Shown: positions 40,121 through 51,005 of the stretch, piece after piece | How the letters are laid out: each line of letters starts with the position of its first letter | Position numbering within the stretch: the first letter of the stretch is position 1 | Assembly: GCA_004369085.1 (NCBI GenBank) | Contig: ML210159.1 | Location: forward strand, 186,001 to 250,000 | From: Coprinopsis marcescibilis | Lineage: Eukaryota; Basidiomycota; Agaricomycetes; Agaricales; Psathyrellaceae | Direction of reading: 5' to 3' | Length of the DNA: 64,000 nt | Translations under genes and position numbers: made by a program | Notes under the pieces: generated by a model | Seen by the model: the letters and a program-made list of their open reading frames with translations, nothing else | Database searches by the model: none | Told to the model about the DNA's origin: nothing

Positions 40121-41566
40121 CTACGAGTATCCCAAGTTTGGAGGTCCAAAAAGGAAGCGTACAGTGCCCTCATTTTTTCCAGTGTAGTCAGTAGGGGGCC
40201 TATGTATGGCCTCCTTGAGGTCACCGCTGGGTTCCAGAGGTAAGTCTGACCTGGGCGGATGCTCCTTTTCTCTCATGGCAATCTTCAAACGGATGAGCTG
40301 GTCGGATTTCCACGGCGATTGTATGATTGTCGGAGGTTGTCGGGTATTCGATGAGTGTGGGTGTGGTGATGAGGGTGTACTTGGAGAGGTGTTGGCAGAG
40401 GTGTTTTGGGAGGTTTGAATAAAAAGATCCAGCACTGTGTGGGCGATGTCTGAGGAATGAAATTGTCAAGACCAGAACAGCGAGTTAGGGAATAAACCAC
40501 CAACCTTCAAGATCCTCCGCTTTCGACTGAAACCTTTGCTCCCATTCTCCACGTTCGCCCAGTAGCTCTGCGATTTCGTGACTGGTTCTTGTATTTGGTG
40601 TTTCTGCTTCCTCCGGTGGCACTTCGAATGATGACAGTAGTGCTGCAATATACAAACTACCCACGGCGACGGTGTGTGGTGGATACTGTAAAGGGAGCAG
40701 CGTACGATGGCTGGGTCCATGATGAGGCCATACCAATTAATAACTCTTGAGAAATGGGACTTACCAGTCAATGGCAACCCTCCAACCAAACTTAATCAGT
40801 TTCTTCGAGGCTAAACTATTGTGAGGAAGTGGAAGCAGCTTCTAGGAGACTCAAGGCATACCTTTAAGAACACGGCCTATCTTAATCACAAATGGGAAGG
40901 GGAGTCGAGAGGTAAAGTTGAAGCAGATGGTTTCCAACACCAGTCGTTCAATTGCAAGAAGGCGTTGTCTGTCGCTTTCTACAACCTACGCTCGTCCAAT
41001 GGTCAGCGGTATCTTATAAACGAGGGGTAAGTGACTTACCTGGGGATCCATGGTGTCGAGATCCACCTCCCCGCTCGGATACTTTGACTTTGCAGCCAGT
41101 GCAGGATCCCGAATGCCATACATCACTGCGAGGAGTTCTTTGGGCTTCTTGAGGGTATCATGCATCTTGCTGGATACATACAAGGCCGCTAAACAGACAT
41201 CCTACGCGTCACAGCGTTAGAACTGCCTAACAAGAGGTTATTGAAAGTAGCATACGGTGTATACGAAATCTTTACGAGGGAAGTAGAGGTGGAATCTGTG
41301 GTAGAGACTCTGTGCCGTTGCAACCGTTCTTCGTGGACTACAACGCAGATTCATGTTGAGAACCGAGCTATATTATTATCGAATACTTACAATCCAATTC
41401 GACTACACATTGCATCAATGAAACCACACGCATTCTGCCTTGCCTTTTCTTCCTGTGTCATTGAGAGCCTTCCTCGCTGGGCTACAGAAAGGTAGTCTAG
41501 CTCTGTCGGTGTGAAGTACGGGTGGTGGTATCTGGAAGTAGACGGGGGTGACTGTGCTCTGGCCAT
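40121..41566 (-). CDS. ctk2: CTD kinase subunit beta, cyclin Ctk2
   Basis: This multi-exon gene starts at ATG 41566 (MARAQSPPSTSRYHHPYFTP) and stops at 40121. The first cyclin box contains MTQEEKARQNACGFIDAMCS, RRTVATAQSLYHRFHLYFPR and DFVYTDVCLAALYVSSKMHD. The second part contains HRTLLPLQYPPHTVAVGSLY IAALL-type helices. These phrases match the Ctk2 cyclin, partner of the kinase Ctk1 and of Ctk3. The CTDK-I complex phosphorylates Ser2 of the RNA polymerase II tail during elongation. The C-terminal 100 residues are Ser/Pro/Thr-rich and probably disordered. The exon borders between 40,430 and 41,240 were not all fixed. The gene shares a 209-bp divergent promoter with eaf7, another transcription factor subunit. 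Confidence 0.87.
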
Positions 41567-41775
41567 CGTTAGCGCTTGTAGTAGGGGCTTGGAGGAACTT
41601 TGAGCGGCAACCTGAAAGGTTCCGCCAAGCAAGAACGTTGTTTGGTTCGCGAGGCGTTGCACAACACGACTGCCGATGCGTGCTACACGGTGACCGCCGT
41701 GTTGGCGCGCTTCCCGCGCGCGAACCTGACCACCGATTTAAAGAACTCTACGACCCCGGCATTGAATACTGGGCC
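41567..41775. promoter_or_regulatory. divergent promoter, ctk2 / eaf7
   Basis: There are 209 bp between start codons of two general transcription/chromatin genes. There is no TATA box, as expected for housekeeping promoters. Confidence 0.5.
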
Positions 41776-42743
41776 ATGGCAGTAGCATCCTCATCGACAC
41801 AACCGCCAGCGAGCGAACCAACCGAAGATGACATCTTCCTCGACTCCGTTGAAGGCGAAATATCCTTCTTCAGGTCCATTATGCGAGCTCGCCCTGTAGG
41901 TATACATCGGCACTTCCACATCATCACTATCCGCAACGCCATTGCACGAGATACTGGACGTTGGGTAAATGTGGACGCAATATGGAAGAAACTTAGATCG
42001 TGTTACAACCTCGACGCTCTCGAGCAAGCTGTGAGTTCACGCGAACTCACATTATGCAACCCTTTCTCGTTATTGACAGCGTTTACTGCGCCTCACCTTC
42101 TCTTTCACCATACAATGCCATAGGACTCAGAACACGAAAACACATTCATACCCTACAAGAATGCTCCACCGGTCGCAATCCCCTCACCATCACCTACCGA
42201 AAGTCTAGCAACACACCCTTTCTTCCGCGCAGAATTCCAACTGCCATATGACGACGAAATCGAAGCCATTTTGTCAGAGCGGCGAATGCGGTCAACAGCA
42301 TCGGCTCCATCAACACCCGCCGCGTCGTCACCTCCGCCACCTCCAGCCAAGCGCCAAAAGACTTCAAAAAAGCGAGGGAAAAGTCAGAGTAAGCTCGCAG
42401 GGCTGGTCGGCGGGGATAGTGACAGCAGCGCGCTGACTCAGGAAAGCGGGGATGAGGCGCTACCCGAAACACCAAAGGGTAGTGTTGTGACGGGGACCGA
42501 TGCTGGTACAGAATATGGAGAGAATGAGGACGAAGAAACGCAGGAAGTGAATCCGGCTCCAGCGCGTGAGTTCAAATTATACAATTCCTCTGCAGGAAAA
42601 GGGTATTTACACGTCTTTTAGGTCGCTCTACGTCGCCTAAAGCGAAGGGAAGACCTCCTGCTAAAGGAAGCACAAGAGGAAGAAAGCCTGGTACAAGAGG
42701 AGCCGCTGCGGGTCGCGGCTCGTCGAAGAAACGAAAACGATAG
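41776..42743 (+). CDS. eaf7: NuA4 histone acetyltransferase subunit Eaf7 (MRGBP family)
   Basis: Three exons, join(41776..42030, 42124..42565, 42622..42743), give 272 aa. Residues about 22-90 match the CT20/MRGBP domain: EISFFRSIMRARPVGIHRHF, HIITIRNAIARDTGR and IWKKLRSCYNLDALE. It continues as DSEHENTFIPYKNA and FRAEFQLPYDDEIEAILSER. The second half is low complexity with a nuclear-localisation-like stretch (PPAKRQKTSKKRGK) and a basic Gly/Arg/Lys tail ending SSKKRKR. Eaf7 is a subunit of NuA4 and binds Eaf3 in yeast. It converges with the next gene with 33 bp between stops. Confidence 0.9.
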
Positions 42744-42776
42744 CATGTCACTTTATTGGATCGTACTCGTCAGTAA

Positions 42777-43943
42777 TTATTCACTCGTTTCAACTCGACG
42801 CACCTTGTTCTTGGAGAAGAAGCTCCGGATATCTTTCTGAGCTGGGTCGTAAGGAAGCCGTGATATTCCTCCTTTTTGACGTATCTTGAGTGGTGGGTTA
42901 GTTATGGCCAGGCACGCATGGTGAGGGTCGAGGAATCCTACCAAACTGTGTATGTGAGTGTGACAATTGACCTGGACGAGTTTCATTGTGTATGGGGTGG
43001 GCGGGACTCCGCCATTGGTGGCGTTCGCACCGACTTCAGACACCTCATATTGGACAACACTGAGTGCAATTTCAAAGATATCCAAGTAAAGCAAACCTTG
43101 GCGGTGGAAATTTCGATTCTTGTCCAGGCAGTGTTCCTCATCCCGCGGATGTTTTGGCGCAGTTCTGACTCTTGGCATATCGGACTGCCGCCCAGCTTCC
43201 AGAGCAGGACTGCTATTTCTTGAATAAAGAGGCCGTGGCTGACAACCGCGATATGGATGTTCTCCTTTTCTCTCTCTCCACGGACGAAAGGTAAAATCAT
43301 GTCTCCGAAGAATTGTCTGGCGCGCACGCGCAGATCCTCTTTGCTCTCACCTCCTGGAAACCGGTCATGGTTTCCATAAAGTACAGGGAATAATCCTCTG
43401 GAGAAGTGTTGCTTTAGCGTCAGGTCCTTGTCTCGCTTGGCCTTGTAACTTGATCCTTCGGCAACTCCGAAACTTTGTTCTCGAAGAAGATCTGTTATGT
43501 GCAGGGGTACTTGAGCTTGTGCTGCCTGAAGCGCTTTTGCAGTAGTGTGTGCACGCTTGAGATCAGAAGTGTAAATCGCGGTGAAGGGCGTTGTCGCGAA
43601 CGATAGCGCAAGAGCTTGTGCTTGCTAGGCAGGCAAGCAGACAATCGATAAGCGCTCTTGAAGGGTGTGTATATGCGCATACTATCATTCCTGAGGTTAT
43701 TTATCAGTTCTGGCATGCATATAATCGCGGTTCTAGCTGACCATGATTGGTTAACGGTGAATCCTTCCATCCAGCCCACACTTCCTTCTAATGAGCCATC
43801 AGACCAGGTACGAGGACTACGCAATAAAGATACTGGCCATATTATCGATCGACTCTCCATGGCGTATCTATATTCTCAACTATATGTGACTTATCCATGT
43901 AAAAGGAGGCTTACGAACAACTTACGAAGGTGATCCTGACCAT
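42777..43943 (-). CDS. histidine-phosphatase superfamily enzyme (phosphoglycerate-mutase-like)
   Basis: This multi-exon gene starts at ATG 43943 (MVRITF, then an intron). The catalytic RHG motif reads IRHGESIDNM in a short second exon, followed by VWAGWKDSPLTNH. Then come AQALALSFATTPFTAIYTSD, LKRAHTTAKALQ, a REQSFGVAEG segment, FPGGESKEDLRVRARQFF with the second catalytic region, and HIAVVSHGLFIQEIAVLL with the second catalytic His. These are all the landmarks of the TIGAR/fructose-2,6-bisphosphatase-like branch in fungi. The C-terminus (DPAQKDIRSFFSKNKVRRVE) is basic. The true substrate is not predictable from sequence. Introns at the 5' end are short and their borders partly provisional. 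Confidence 0.82.
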
Positions 43944-44222
43944 TACGATGATGGTGATGGTGTTGGGGAACAAGACGCGTCGCGCCACGTGCCAGGAAAC
44001 AGGTCATTAAAGGGGCTTACTCAGCGGTCTTGGCACCAGCTTCGAGCACATTCACGGACCTTCTGCACAGCGCTGTTGAGTCAGGACAGTGCTCGGAGGA
44101 CATCTCAGCACAACATAGTTGTCTCCGAGCTCGACGCGTAAGCGCCTACATTTTTCTTATAAGCCGCTACCTTCTTTTGTTTCTCTTATACCCCATCTGT
44201 AACGAACTACCTCCACCCCGAA
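43944..44222. promoter_or_regulatory. divergent promoter, phosphatase-like / AN1 zinc finger
   Basis: There are 279 bp between opposite starts. An imperfect GATGGTGATGGTG repeat lies at about 43948-43962. No clear TATA box. Confidence 0.45.
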
Positions 44223-45438
44223 ATGTCAGCACAACAGGAACGCGAAACCCATATCTTGGATGTTGGCAAGAAGTGCTCTCACTCGATCTGCAACCAGGTC
44301 GACTTTTTGCCTTTTACATGCCAACATTGCTCGGAGTCGTTTTGCCAGGAACATTACCGAGTCGAAGGACACCAATGCCCAAAGTATGACGAGTTCAAGC
44401 ATAACAGAGTAGCCCCAGACTGTACGTGTCCTGCGCTATCCTTAACCAATGTCTTCCAATTCATGGACTTTTGTTAGGCCCTCTATGTAAAGTTCCAGTC
44501 GCAGTAGCACCCGGGCAGGACCCGAATGTGCGCATGGAGCTCCACTTTGAGAAGGAGTGTGTCGTTGTAACAGGAAGGGTAAAGGCCAAGACGACACCCA
44601 TCTGTGCGAGAGCCACCTGCAAGAAGGTTCTATTTTCGCCCATTCGCTGTGATGTATGCCACTCTTATTACAATACCCTCCTTCCGCATTGCTAAAGCTC
44701 TTCTCCAGAATTGTCGAGAGCAATTCTGCCCTAGTCATCGTTTTCCGTCCGACCATAGTTGCAAAGTTCCTGAATCCCGCAGAGCACCAGCACCTGCGCG
44801 TCCTAAACATACGATGGCGGGGGCCAGTTCCACTGCCAAAGAATTAAATGCAAAGGCAGCTGCCAAAGCTTCAGAGGCCGTAGATTCTGTGCAAAAGGGT
44901 TTGGCTGCTGCCAAGGCCAGTACAGCGGCCACGACCTCCAAGCTTCCGTTCAACAAAACTGACCGGTACGCTGTCTTCATTTTCCATTACTCGTTCCGAC
45001 TCATGAATCACCAGTTCTTCTGCATCCCCTGTAACGACTCTTCAACCTACGAACATTGCCACAACGCCATCCACTAACGATAACGAACCCACTATCCGGC
45101 CTACGCCTGTAATCAATCCATGGGCATTCGTGCCACGACCTATCTTCGCATCTGCATAATTCATGCTCCATTGCATCCATCCATCTGTATTTTTATAACC
45201 ACTGCGACCGTTGTATCCATATTCCCATTTTAATTCATAGACGAGCGAAGGCCGAACGAGAGAGTAGAATCAAGGCCATGGAGATGCGGGATAAGAAAGG
45301 CGTGAGTCTTCTTTGGTACGAGGTGATGTCTTGCCGACTGAGTATAATGTTTTATAGCTTCTGAGCGCGGAGGAGAAGAAGACACTTGCCCAGTACAAGG
45401 AGGAGATGAATCAGAAGGGCGATTGTATTGTCATGTAG
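44223..45438 (+). CDS. AN1-type zinc-finger protein with C-terminal CaaX
   Basis: Five exons, join(44223..44421, 44478..44653, 44709..44965, 45241..45301, 45358..45438), give 257 aa. The first AN1 finger has CSHSICNQVDFLPFTCQHC, then FCQEHYRVEGHQCP. The second has CARATCKKVLFSPIRC, then CREQFCPSHRFPSDHSC. An Ala/Lys-rich helix (AKELNAKAAAKASEAVDSVQ) and a basic-acidic coiled tail follow. The protein ends GDCIVM, a CaaX box for prenylation. Human ZFAND2B (AIRAPL) has the same combination of two AN1 fingers and a CaaX end and works with p97/proteasome at the ER. Budding yeast relatives (Cuz1) lack the CaaX. The fourth intron is 275 nt, far longer than the others. Confidence 0.87.
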
Positions 45439-45677
45439 TGCATTGACTTTCGCTTGAGACACTATTTATTGATCGGTTGAATATATCTACATCTATAACT
45501 CGGTTGTTATCCCTCTTTCTTGAAAGAAGATCCTGGACGTGTAGGTCGAGCAGTCCCTGCATGGACACTCGCTGGCCGAAGTCGGTGACGTATATGCTGA
45601 ATAGCTTGCAATTCAACCCCGGGGTTTGGGACACTAGGTATATCTGTAACGCACGGCTCTGAAGGGTTTGCAACCTT

Positions 45678-46064
45678 CTAGGCAGAGCCATAGGGCAACA
45701 GTCTCTTGCGGAGTTTGGTTGCTTGTGTTGAGGTCGCGTAAGCTGTCCCGCCCAGTTGGTTTTTTCTCGACGCCGACTTGTGCTCGTTCAAGTGGGAATG
45801 GCCGGCTTTAGCCTGTATACAGAAACGATTTGAGGTGTCAATGCAGGCCACATCGAAAGTGAAAACGGGGAGACGAACACGTTTAAAAGTAGAGCCAACG
45901 GACCGCCATCTCTTTTTTGCACCAGAATGTGATTTCATTTTGTATCCTGCCTCTGCTACAGGCGACGTCGAGAACAGTGACCTCTGGAGAACATTTGCTG
46001 AGAACAAAGAACTAGAAGACCGAAGACACGACTGGCAGGTTTGTGCTAAACGCGCTGCGAACAT
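45678..46064 (-). CDS. mrpl35: mitochondrial ribosomal protein bL35m
   Basis: Two exons on the complement, 46064..45879 and 45812..45678, give 106 aa from ATG 46064 (MFAARLAQTCQSCLRSSSSL). The N-terminal 40 residues (ending RSLFSTSPVAEA) are a mitochondrial presequence. The mature part reads YKMKSHSGAKKRW, FKRAKAGHSHLNEHKSASRK and NQLGGTAYATSTQATKLRKR, the universal bL35 core, and ends LLPYGSA. The 66-nt intron lies exactly at FKR|AKAG, is in frame and has no stop, so the unspliced message would encode a 22-residue insertion. It diverges from ufd2 with 213 bp between starts. Confidence 0.93.
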   Translation of the reverse strand: MFAARLAQTCQSCLRSSSSLFSANVLQRSLFSTSPVAEAGYKMKSHSGAKKRWRSVGSTFKRVRLPVFTFDVACIDTSNRFCIQAKAGHSHLNEHKSASRKNQLGGTAYATSTQATKLRKRLLPYGSA

Positions 46065-46277
46065 GGTCGTGGCGGAAGAAACAGGTTCTCCGTAATTCCG
46101 CCAGCGCCAAGGGCATAGCACAGGCCTGTCCCGATTCGGCAGCACTATAGTAAGCCAGACACAACCTGCTCTTAACTTTCATCTCCTCTTGACATCCCAG
46201 GTTTCTAGAATTCGGGCTTCTGATATACGAGTACAGCTTAACACCAGTTATCTTTCAGTCTACATTGAAAATTCGAT
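46065..46277. promoter_or_regulatory. divergent promoter, mrpl35 / ufd2
   Basis: There are 213 bp between opposite start codons, with pyrimidine-rich stretches on the ufd2 side. No named motif. Confidence 0.45.
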
Positions 46278-49200
46278 ATGAGCGATCCAGCACCGAGTGC
46301 ACCTCGAGATCCCAAGGACGATGCTGAACGCGTGCGTATAGGTTTCATAGTTCTATCAGTTCCTTTCGTCATCTTTGCTTTTATGCTGCTTAGATTCGTC
46401 TAAAGCGCCTTGCAAAGCTGGGGGGTGCGTCGGCGTCGGCGTCAGGCCAATCTACGCCAGCTACGGCAGCCACCTCATCTCCTAATGCCACACCCACATC
46501 TCCCAGTCCTTCCAGCTCTGTATCTAGCCCACCGGCGCCTAAGCCAACCCCCAAACCGGCTCCGAGGTCACAGCTTGTATCCCCGGCGTCATCTGCTTCA
46601 TCCCCAGCACCTGTTGTCAAGAAGAAACCAGTGGCACCGGCGAAATTGGACTTTCCGAGTTGGGAACACGAGATTTTGCAGAACGTTTTGAAAGTCACGC
46701 TGAAGGTTGGTGATTACATCGTGTGGTTACGTGCTGCTATCTAATGCGTCGTGTAGAAAGACGTTGCGGACAAGAGTGGCCAGGACCTTGTGTGGCTCAA
46801 ATCATTGGCCGAAGAACTTGGCTCGGATGGAGGTGGATAACATCTGTGCTATGTCATAACATGCATTCGAATGTTAACCTTACATACTTACCAGGACTAC
46901 CTGACCGACTCTCCTTGGATATCTTGGATCCACTCTTGATTTCTAGGCTGGAATTGGACCCGCAGGGTATGACGTGCGTGCCTTACCATAATCGATGACC
47001 AAACTGCAATCCTGACAAGTCTTCTTGTTTCTTAGAGACGATCTTGAATATTTGCCTGTTGTTGCTTCATTGCCTGAAAACCAGACGGTGTTCGAGTATC
47101 TCGTTGGATGCTGGAAGCGACTGAACGCCGCAAGATCGGCGCTTGTCAAGCGTGTAAGCCTCACACCACATTCATCCAACGGAGGCTTATTGTCGAATGC
47201 TTTAGAATTATCCTCCGGTGGACATGCAAAATGCTCTTGGAAAGCTCGAAAAGATTCGGGAGCTGATCATCAGCTATGCAGGATTGACGCTGCAGGAGCC
47301 AGAGATGTTTCCTCAACCACAAAGGTGAGTTGTGCTTTACAATACTTCGGAATGTCATCACTCACACCTAGATAGCCGTAGTGATATTGGACCTCCCGAA
47401 CTGATTAAACCTCTTCTTTCACTCTCCTCATTCTCTGCGCCTCTTCTCTCATCACCAACCATCAATCCGAATACGCTTTCACCTGCAGAAATTGAACCCT
47501 TCCTCCAGGATCTGGCCCGAAGATTCGAACCAGACAATGAAATCGACGCTGTCCTTGAACCAGTCATTCGCGGTCTCTTGTTTCATGAATCCCTTTTCCG
47601 AGTGGAGGGGCTTGCTGGGGGCGACGCCGGTTGGCGAGGTGTGATAGGCGGGCTAGAGTTGCTTGTGTCGATCAAGAGCATAGCTTGCATGATAACCCGA
47701 ATGCCAGATTGGATCCCAAAAGACGCAGCACCCCAGGCGTTTGAGAACGTGTCCTTGTTCGGCCCACTGTGTCGGTTAGGCTTGTTCAGTCGGGAATGGG
47801 TATGAATTCTCTTCCTTCTGGCCCTTCCTGTCGCTGACGAATATTTTGAATGATGCAGCCTGCCATTTCCACAACATACTTCACCGAGCCGGTAAAACGC
47901 TCCAGAGATGATATCGAGTCCTCGTTCGCAAGCCTGCGGAGCACGATGAAGTCGCTGCAGTCGTCGCTATTCCAGATTTTCAACGCCATGGTTAGGGCGA
48001 GCCCTGACTCGAGAGAAGCAGTATTGCAGTATTTCGCTCATGTCATCACTCTGAACAGTAAACGGGCTGGTATGCAAGTTGACCCCGACACTGTATCCTC
48101 GGACAGCTTCATGTTAAATCTGCAGGCCGTTCTCTTGAGGTTTGCAGAGCCTTTCATGGATGCCAACTACTCCAAGGTAGTGATTATAAGGCCATTTGTT
48201 CGCGACGAATTGCTGATGTATATGTATATCACAGCTTGACCGTATCGATCCCCTGTTCTACGCACACTCGGACAGAATTGTGTTGGGAGATGAGACACGG
48301 ATAAAGGCAACCACAGAGGAAGCAAATCAATTCATGGAGGAGAACAAGCAAACCACTGGTATGAACGACGTTGCAACACCATGGCTGTGACACTATTTTG
48401 ACTCTTGTTTTCAATTAGGACCGCCCAATTTTATCTCACATATCTTCTTTTTAACGGTGGCAATGTCCCATTATGGCTTCCTCAAGACTATCGACACCTA
48501 TAGCAACACACACAAACAAATGGACGATATTCAAAGGCATCTCCAAATGCTGGAAGGAGATGGCTCATGGATGGGCGTGAGTACAAAGTTGCTAGCATAG
48601 AAATCAGATCACCCTTCTGACAGTTCCGCGATGTGTAGAGCCCTATGCAAGCTCGTGTCGAGGCAGCCATCAAACTTGTAAAGGCAAGCATTGCTCTTCG
48701 CCCCGCCATGTAGCCGCGACTAACCGGATCTGATTAGACTGAGGAGGCCAAGATTCGCATGCAACAGCTTGCGTTTCAAGCCGGCCTATTGGATCCCGAA
48801 CTTGTATTCAGATGCTTATCGTTTACGAATTTTCTGTCCACCTGGCTCATCAGACAAGCGGACCCAAAGCAGAAACACCCTTCACCGTCTGTCAGGTAAG
48901 AGTGGCTGACCCTATATGACCTGAAATCCCTATTTATTGACCTGTCACGTAAAGCCTTCCGCTACCCAAAGAGGTTCCGATGGTTTTCCGAACCCTACCG
49001 GAATATCTTGTTGAGGACGTTGTTGATTATATGTATTTTGCGGTTCAGTAAGTCCTCATCCGATCTATAATTTGGTTGGTATTCATTAGCTACCTTTAGA
49101 AATGCCCCTGAAAAATTCGAGCTCGCAGGCAAAAATGAGCTTCTGGTTTTCATCTTGACTTTCTTGACATCGACATGGTACATTAAGAATCCATTCCTCA

Positions 49201-50632
49201 AGTCCAAGATCAACGATGCGCTCTTCATGGGAACCTGGGGTTACGGACGGGAGCGAAATGGTGTACTGGGAAATTTGTTGAACACTCATCCAATGGCATT
49301 GAAACATTTGATGTCGGCGTTAACACACTTTTATATTGGTACGTGTCCTGATCTATCGAAGAATATGTCTCATTTGTTGCGCACAGAGGTGGAGCAGACC
49401 GGAGCAAGTTCTCAATTCTACGACAAATTTAGTGGGTGTTCTTTTGTTACCAGTGGAGTAGGACATTTCTGATTTCTGATATCGGTAGACGCCAGAAGAA
49501 ACATCGCCTTTGTTTTGAAAATCATTTGGAACAATCCCACCCATCGAGAAGCATTGAGCGTCGAAGCGAAGTATGCAGAGTTTGCCTTAACCCGCGTCCA
49601 GCCTATTTGTACTGACAACGTCGCAGGAACGTCGACAAGTTTATTCGCTTCATCAATCTCATGATCAACGATGTCACATACCTGATGGACGAGTCCCTCG
49701 GAGAGCTTGCCCAAATTCACAACATCCAGCAGGAAATGGACGATCAAGTCACTTGGAACTCTCAGTCTGCTGAACACCGTCGGGAGCGAGAGGGGACTCT
49801 TCGGTCGCTGGAGCGACATGCCTCAGGATACACTACCCTCGGTCGGTCGACTGTGGAGTTGCTCAAGGTTTTCACGGCCGAGACTAAGCAACCGTTCATG
49901 ATGCCTGAGATTGTGGACCGCCTTGCAGCAATGTTGGATTACAACCTTGCAGCGTTGGCTGGACCAAAGTGCCAGGATCTCGTCGTCAGAGAGCCGGAGA
50001 AGCTAAAATTCAACCCGAAGGCCCTCCTCAGTGATATACTTCAGGTATACTTGAACTTGAGCGATCAACAGACGTTTGTCGAGGCTGTTGCCGGTGATGG
50101 TCGAAGCTATTCGAAAGAACTGTTCGAGCGCGCAGCAGACATTGCCGTGAGACGGGCAATCAGAGGTGAATCAGACATCCAAATCTTTAGGGCTTTCATC
50201 GTCAAGGTCGAAGACGCACGTGCGGTGATGGAAGCGGAAGAAGATCTGGGAGAAGTTCCTGATGAGTTCCTTGGTGAGCTTCTTTCCTTTCCTCTCCCGA
50301 GTGTTTTGTAGCGACGATGCTTAATATGCTGTGCCACAGACCCATTGATGTTCACAGTCATGAAGGATCCGGTCAGGCTGCCGTCGTCGAATGCCATTGT
50401 TGATCGCGCGACCATCAAGTCCCACCTGCTTTCGGACACCAAAGATCCGTTTAACCGCGCTCCTCTTTCCATAGAAGACGTTGTCCCAGGTTAGCTCTTC
50501 AATTCTTTTCTTTGGCCGTGGTTTAAACTCGATTCCCCAGAACCGGAGCTCAAGGCCAAGATCAACACATTCCTCGTGGAGAGGCGATTAAAGAGCAAGG
50601 CTTCCAATGCCATGGATGTGGACAGTCAATAG
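46278..50632 (+). CDS. ufd2: ubiquitin conjugation factor E4, Ufd2
   Basis: This multi-exon gene starts at ATG 46278 ([18 protein letters not shown], intron, [11 protein letters not shown]). A Ser/Pro/Ala-rich linker is followed by [20 protein letters not shown]. The Ufd2 core is clear: [78 protein letters not shown] and [19 protein letters not shown]. The C-terminal U-box reads [20 protein letters not shown], then [20 protein letters not shown]. Ufd2 lengthens ubiquitin chains on substrates handed over by Cdc48 for proteasomal degradation. It ends MDVDSQ with TAG at 50630-50632. Part of the U-box and the 3' end have been duplicated 2.9 kb downstream. I did not fix every exon border between 46,700 and 49,600. 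Confidence 0.93.
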
Positions 50633-51005
50633 AAACCATCAGCATGATACAATAATGGTTCCCGAACTCAGCTCTTTAATGCGACTCGGAAGTTTTGGAG
50701 TACGCCACATTGCGGAATGCACTGTTGACCAATCGCCATCTTCTTTCATGCACATATCTGACTTCTGTGACTAGCAACAATGCAAATTTTGATCAGGGTC
50801 AGAGCGAAGAGCATTGCATTCAGTCGACCGCGCAAGTGGGTATTGTTCGGCGTGCTAAAATACATGATAAATGGAAGAGACTTGTAACGGTTAGGACGCC
50901 GTTAGAATGAGAGGGGTCCATAGACAAGATCAATAATTGTAGTCCTCGTTGACCAGGACAGTCTACCAGAATGTGCGACACCCAAGTCTGGGCCTTGTAT
51001 CGAGA
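50633..51005. other. ufd2 3' flank, inside duplication unit 1
   Basis: No gene is seen. The same flank is present at about 53561-53911 in unit 2, with the matching phrase GCGACTCGGAAGTTTTGGAG. Confidence 0.6.
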
